Shown here: positions 57,863 through 64,000 of the stretch, one piece after another
Layout: the number at the start of each line of letters is the position of its first letter
How positions within the stretch are numbered: position 1 is the stretch's first letter
Assembly (NCBI GenBank): GCA_038503065.1
Contig: JBCAMK010000010.1
Span: 1,860,001 to 1,924,000, forward strand
Length of the DNA stretch: 64,000 nt
Reading direction: 5' to 3'
From: Paragyromitra xinjiangensis
Taxonomy: Eukaryota; Ascomycota; Pezizomycetes; Pezizales; Discinaceae
Position numbers and translations under genes: made by a program
The notes under the pieces: generated by a model
Seen by the model: only the letters and a program-made list of their open reading frames with translations
What the model was told of the DNA's origin: nothing
Database searches by the model: none

Positions 57863-60800
57863 CGGATCTTTGTGCAACAGAATCGATAGGTAGTAGGGAC
57901 GAAGCAAACTGCTTCTCGCGAACCTGCGAAAAACTGTAGTTCAGGGAAGGTTAGGAACAGACTGAACTTGATCCGACACTCTGCAGACGTTATAACCAGG
58001 GAGAGGAAGAGCAACTGCAGCAAAGCTGGACAACGAGTGCGCGACCCATCCATTTTGAACACAAAAGGTGGGTCGAACAACTGTTAGGAGTGGCTGACAA
58101 AATGCGGCCTGCTATCGCCCTATTCGACAGATATGCATAATTCGATTAGAGGTGTTGCCGGTTCTGCTGTGTAACGTAAGACCGCGTACAGCCTCTAAGC
58201 CTTATGCCTACATATTATTACTCGTCGATTTCGGAAAAATCACCATCAAATGATGATGGAGTATGGTCTTGCTTTTTGATTGGGCCCACTTTCTATCGCG
58301 GGATTAGTTATTTAGCTGGTCGCCGCAGGCTCGCAATTGACCAAAATTTCGGCAGCTTCAGCTCTCCGTGTAGGCTAAATTCAATGATGATTTATTACAA
58401 TAATAAACCCCAAGTTTGTGCTTCTAGAAGAGTAGATTTCCCCCTCACGACCCGAGTGACAATGTGGGGTGATGCCACACCAGGAATCTCCTACCACTCC
58501 TCGGGCTCCCGAATTGTCTAGGATGTAGGGCCAGAGTAGAGTGCTCTGCATTGGACTCCCATCTGAGTCAAAAGCTGCGCAGACCTTCCAGTTTCTCCAA
58601 GAAATTTCGCCACTGGGCTTGTTGTCGCCCACGCTAAAGAACGCCCGGAGGCGTGATTCGCAGACAGTAACCCAACCTCATTCGCTCCGTACCGAGAGTA
58701 ACTGCTTGCACGGTGTGCTGCCAACAGTGCTATCAAGCCCAGACCTACAAGAGTCATGACTGCTACGAAGATGTGGCAGATTGCACTGGATCTCCAGAAT
58801 GGAAATCCGAATGTGGATTTTAGAGTCCGCAATTCATTCTAGGCTGGCCGCTTGAGGAAGAACGTGATCTATTTGGAATCCCTCGATCTGGACTGTAACA
58901 CAGCGATATTATAAGGCCAAGAAAGCGTTTCACCTGGAAGGGTGCTGTAGCCCCAAAAGTGCCGAGGAAACAATAACCCTACCCGGGACACACGTTTAAA
59001 TCCCGGTTGAGCTTGCCAAAACCCAGTAACAACCAGCTATAGCTAGCGACGTGCAACTATAACGAGGCTATAACTACTCCCATCGAAAATAATAATTTTC
59101 ACCTGCTTTTCGGGCGCATGGCATCGTGGGGAGAAACGGATTGGAAAAACGAACGAAAAATAAAGAAAAGACTATACCTTATGTGTCATATGTAAAGTAG
59201 CGTTGTGTTCCGGTCCAGTGATTTTACACTGCCCGTACACCCTTGTCGTAAACTACAGCTATTCCCGGCTGGCTGGACTCAGCCGCAGTTATTTATAGTA
59301 CTGATTTTTACGGATTCGCTTAATTGAGACCTCTTATTGGTTCCTCTAGAAGCCTCATTGTGAGACTGAATCACTCTCTATCACTCGATATGCACTGGAG
59401 TGCATAATCTCATCACGCGAGTTTTATACGATTCATGAGAGGAATGATATGGGAGGCAGAACGCCGTTTAAACAACGGTTGATCTCGTTGGCTGTATCGC
59501 TTTTCGATTTTCCTCCATAGATCCATGCTTCTCAAAATAGACATAGGCATCTATACGATTGAGCACGGCACTTATTAGAGCATGATTATTACCACAAGTT
59601 CAACGCAAATCTACGAGTGATACGTGATGATAGTCTCGTTCTTTACTTCGTGAGACTCTGAAACACGAGACAATTACGCGTAGCGTAAGTTGCGGCTACG
59701 ACTAACGCGTACGCGTCTGACAAGTTTGCCAAGCATCACCATGTTCCTTCTTCAACGGCTTGGCTGTCCTCTCCGACGCAAGATAATCTTTAGAATCTTG
59801 GAAGTTACAGATTTTTGGCCTTAGGCGATCATGGAAATACTCTTTTAGGCGATTGAACGCTTGGAGGATCCACACAAGTGGCGGTTGATACCCAACACAG
59901 TTCTACAAGCCCCCGATAACAGAACTGCATTATGGAACGCCTGAAAACCCCCCCAAAGACCAATGTGATTGCCGAGCAAGCGAGAATTCTCTCGCCCATG
60001 GCTCAAGACATGGTGTAATATATCACGCCAAGAGCCCCCACCACTTCATCTCCTTTTCATCCAACCCCCCACTTATTTTATACTACCACCAACATACTTG
60101 AAACTAGCGCGTGTCGAATGTGCTTCGTGGAGTTTATCCATCTTCGAAGCAATGGGCTCTTCACGACACGTACTAGTGCTTTTGCTTTTCCGGGTAGTCT
60201 AGAGGATCCAGACCGTGGCAGGAAGATCTTCCTGGCGGGTTTTGGAGGTGGCGGGAAACAGCGTCTGTGGCGATACAATGGGTGGATTATCAATAAGTAT
60301 TAAGAACCTTTGAACTGGCGTTTGGGAAAGGTGTGTATGCCGAAAGAGACGGGTAGATAGGGTTCGCTTGCATCGCATGTGTATGTAATCGAATTAGGAC
60401 GGCCGCAGTCCCCTTGAAACAAACAACTTTGCAATTAGGAATGCACTAGCAGTCCCTACTCCAAACCCAGCCGGTTTGGATTGATGCGGTTACCGAGACT
60501 AGGTATTAGAAAATAGATACAAGCGACGTCGACTGGGTAGTCTCCTGCGAGTCGTTTTCGTGGAGAAATAGGAATCTTCTGGTGCACTGCCCACTACCTA
60601 ATACAACTAGATACCTCCCATGGGAAGGAGCTGCGAGGCTATACTACTTGGGGCGGGCCGGAGGTAACGGCGCCGATCCCGACTTGTTAGGCATGCTGGG
60701 TTTGGTGGTCTTGCATAGCAGGCGCGCTTTGTTTGTAATATTCCTCAAAGCGTTGTGCATTTGGTAGGACAGCATCGTAGAGGTCCGGTGAAGTAGCGGG

Positions 60801-63800
60801 GAATCACCGGCTATCTTCATGTTGTAAATCACTTCTATAATGGCTCATGGACAGGGTAGTGGTGGTCAACATCAAGAAATTATATGTTACTAGCATCTCC
60901 TTGCAACCTGGTGCTTGAGAGTAACTCGACTTGAAATTATCAATATTTTTAGGCCTTATTAAGGAGCAAGATTTTGCTCAGGAGCGACATTATCCGCAAG
61001 AGGGCCCTTTCAGGAAAGGAAGACTCATGACCAGCGTCTCGCGTGAATGGACCTAGGCATCGAAAAGAGAGATACTCCGAATAATGGTAAATTTGCGCAC
61101 AAGTATTCCTTGGGTCACTGATTTTTTAATTCCGTTTGGCATTTATTTTTATTTACCCTCTTCCAATAATATTTTTGACATATTCCATCCATGGACATTA
61201 GCACACCAGATCGAGACGGAAAAGAGATGCGGGGAAGATAAAAAGTATTCTGCATAACCATCGGATTTATTTCCACTCACTAGGGTCACTGCATTTCGAT
61301 TGTTGGTGGTGCTTAGGCTCGAACTGGATACTTGCACGAGCATCGGTTATCTACTTCCAACGGTCTGGCATAAACGAGTTCATCGGGCAGCAGGGCTAGC
61401 TAGACAGCTCTGAATGTTTGTTGTCGTGAGTGGAAATCCATACTGTTTCATAAATCCGCTTGGGTATTGAATCCTGCAATATGCTAGGATCTTGAGCGTT
61501 TTAGGTATGCTCTTTCCTGTTAATGCCTCCACGTTAGGATATGGCTATTCAGATAGGCAGAAGAGTACTGGGTGCGGAGCGGGTGTAATGTGATGGGTAC
61601 TGTGTTTGTTTATTGAGTTGCTTTGGGTGGTTTGTGTAAGTACTTCTTTTGACGTCTTTCTAGAAGGTGTAAGTTGAGTTGTCATCACTGACGCGTGGCA
61701 AGTTCTTGTAGACTGATAGGTTCACTATTGTCTGGACATTAGTACGGTTATTATCATGTAACATTGCTGGTAGCAGGAACATTTTGTATACGCTGGCACG
61801 GACTCCTCGCACTAGGCCCTTGGTTTTGAAACTTATACTAACCTCATTTTCTTTTAGAGCACATCAAAGGAGCCGTATGCGTGGTTATTTTTCAGGTCTT
61901 CGTGGCCATGGATGGCCTAGTAAGAGCGCCCGCTACGAAAAAGCCTACATCAACCATAAAGGTTGATTCTCTCGTCGTGTCTGCGTTGTGGAAAAGTATT
62001 CCGTGATCTGTAACCGCGGGATAATGTGGTGATACTCTCAGCCCACAAGATGCGACCTACCGAAGGCTGATACGGTAGTAAGCAACGAGGCGGGGGCATC
62101 AAGTCTTATGTTTCCCCGGCAAAGACTCTACTCAACAGAACGGAAACGAGATAGTTTCTTTCGCCTGGATCTTGGCTGGGTCGATATGCTTATGCTGTTC
62201 CTTGGTAGATTTGAGGAATACTTTCCCGTGTTTACGATTCATTTTCACAGGATGGGCAGGGAGGAATCTTACGCTTACGGATCAGCATTTGAGTGGAGCG
62301 AATAGGTGCCATCTTACTGCTTACATCCGTGAGTCCTTACTATTTGTTATTCTGATAATAGAGTTTTTTCAGCCAGCTTAGGAGCTATCCTGCCAGCTGA
62401 TTTTTCTTCAGGCAGGGGGATTCAAACACTTTGTTACCTTCGCCTTGGTTTGTACATAGTGAGTTTCAGCTGTGTGTTTATTATAACGCGGGGAAAGCTC
62501 ATTCATCTTGAGGTACCCGTAACTGCAGTTCTCTCTAAGTTGATGTGTTGTTCCAAGCTTGCGTCCAGGACTGTGCAGGAAGCCATGTGGCGCGTGTTAA
62601 GCAAAGCTAAAGGGGATAGCCGCATGAGTGAAAGTCAACCAAGTGTTTGTCCTTTGGGCCGATACTTTTGCAGGAGCTTGGTTTGGGTTAGAGCCTCACC
62701 GTGTGATGTCTAATATCTGTGGTTAACCCCTGATCCACCTTTGTCTCATGCAGCGGATCGTGCTTTAGAGGCTCAGGAACTGGTATGAAGGACAGGATTT
62801 TGGTTTTCTTCCGGGAAGAGTAAATTGCCTCAGCCTGACCGTATTGTAAAAAAGCACAAAAAGATATGGTGTGACATCTAAAATAAGGCGAGGGGCTATC
62901 CTGGAAGGGCGATATGCAAAGTTGCCTTGCCTCACTGAAAATCCACTGCGCTAGATTTGGCTGGATTTTATTTTCGGGCCTTAAAAAGTGTGTGGGATTT
63001 GGTAGGTTCTGTTGTCAGGATCTGCGCCCTATGACTCCGTGTCTCCGTGAATGCACTTGCTTGGCGAGGCTACCACGTTTACTCCGATAGTGCTAGGGGG
63101 AAATGGGTTTCTGGGATACGCTTTAAAGTGATCTCTAGCTGCAACTAGAAGTTTTTAATATCCGGATCACCGGCATGCTGCAGCTAATCGGATTATCGTA
63201 TCTGGGCACAGGATGGGATTAGAGCACGAATATACATTCGAAAATGACAGTTGATGAATCAGGCCTTGGGATTTGTAATGATATCGCTAGGTTTCTTAGT
63301 ATATACTGTATAAAATTAGTCGGTAGACTGTAGTTCAGTATACATTATTTAATAAATGGTGTTTGGTCGAATTATGGAATTTATAATCATACTGATAGAA
63401 TTTGATACTCTGGGCTCGAAGTGATATCTTGTAGCGACTCCGTACGCATACTGATTCGAAATGTATTTACTATTACATGTCTGAAAGTCGTCTCCGGTTT
63501 TGAGTTCCCTCGGCGTTAATAATTTATCCTGTGCAAGTGTATCGGGGATCCATGGGGTTGGGATGCCTGGGAGGAGTTTCTATACCTTGGTTACTGTAGC
63601 TGATGTTCTAAACTCACACTTAGCAAACTTGTATGGATCAAGAGTCTTTTTCTGATAATCTTCCTTTAGTAGCTGGAGACTGGTTCTATTTTTCGTGCCT
63701 CCTGGCGGGCTTTGGGCGGACACTGCTCGGTCTCAGGACCCTCCGCGTACTGCGTGTGGGTGAGCTTTTAGTATTAGGATACCTAGTGTAGAGGTGCTTG

Positions 63801-64000
63801 TGCTCTGTGTACGCGAAGCTGTAATCTCATTTCTCATCGTAGGTAGAAAATTTGCCTTGCATGCATGCTACAAACGTAACCTTGGCTTCGCATGCCGTTT
63901 TCCATTTTCGGGTGTATTTTATAACAATAACCGACTACACTTGTAGAGGCGCTAACTCGGACTCGCCTCCTTTCTAGAAGAGAAGTTTATTCTAGACTTT
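57863..64000. other. Right-hand gene-poor stretch
   Basis: Six kilobases in which I find no supportable gene. A minus-strand frame with one hydrophobic segment (58518-58832) lacks an ATG and homologues I know, and could be a remnant. Palindromes at 59389-59406 and around 59674-59716 are listed as findings. The last 3 kb show only short frames. Confidence 0.5.
59389..59406. repeat. Perfect 18-bp palindrome
   Basis: TATGCACT-GG-AGTGCATA: 8-bp arms around a 2-nt centre, in non-coding DNA. Confidence 0.8.

Noticed and set aside
58518..58832. Minus-strand frame with one hydrophobic segment
   Set aside because: It lacks an ATG at its start and I recognise no family; it could be a remnant, but the support is too weak.

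Overview
The window reads as nuclear DNA from a filamentous ascomycete (Pezizomycotina). The genes are split by short GT-AG introns of about 46-112 bp with CTAAC/CTGAC-type branch sites, and the proteins are typical of that group: fungal Myb_DNA-bind_8-type small nuclear proteins, Ede1, Pho88/Snd3, F-box/ankyrin proteins, a CBM1 secreted protein, a CBM18 chitin deacetylase. The long gene-poor gaps and decayed helicase DNA would suit a Pezizomycetes-like genome, but that class guess is only an inference.

Layout. 1.3-8.7 kb: five small genes with a Myb/SANT-like DNA-binding domain followed by a basic, AT-hook-like or acidic tail; four of them share one intron position, so this looks like an old local gene expansion. 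9.3-9.9 kb: an F-box gene whose ankyrin part looks degraded. 11.7-16.3 kb: EDE1, the endocytic scaffold (three EH domains, coiled coil, UBA). 18.7-20.6 kb: an unrecognised nuclear-type protein whose first four exons and introns form a repeating unit of about 129 bp. 23.6-24.3 kb: an intact F-box/ankyrin gene on the minus strand. 27.2-28.9 kb: a CYP52-like cytochrome P450 on the minus strand. 33.2-34.0 kb: PHO88/SND3, an ER protein-targeting factor. 35.2-35.8 kb: a decayed telomere-linked-type RecQ helicase fragment. 37.4-40.6 kb: an intact 12-exon RecQ helicase on the minus strand, with an N-terminus that looks like a mitochondrial presequence.

43.3-51.5 kb is a small carbohydrate-active neighbourhood: a secreted CBM1 protein, a GH27 alpha-galactosidase and a CBM18-CE4 chitin deacetylase. 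They could act on plant wall polymers (the first two) and on chitin in the fungus's own wall (the third). 55.6-57.9 kb: an aspartic-peptidase-like membrane protein lacking both expected catalytic Asp motifs. 57.9-64 kb, and most other large gaps, hold no gene I can support.

All exon boundaries below were read by eye from splice signals and reading frame; each spliced total is divisible by three and ends at a stop codon. Family names come from motif recognition without any database search.
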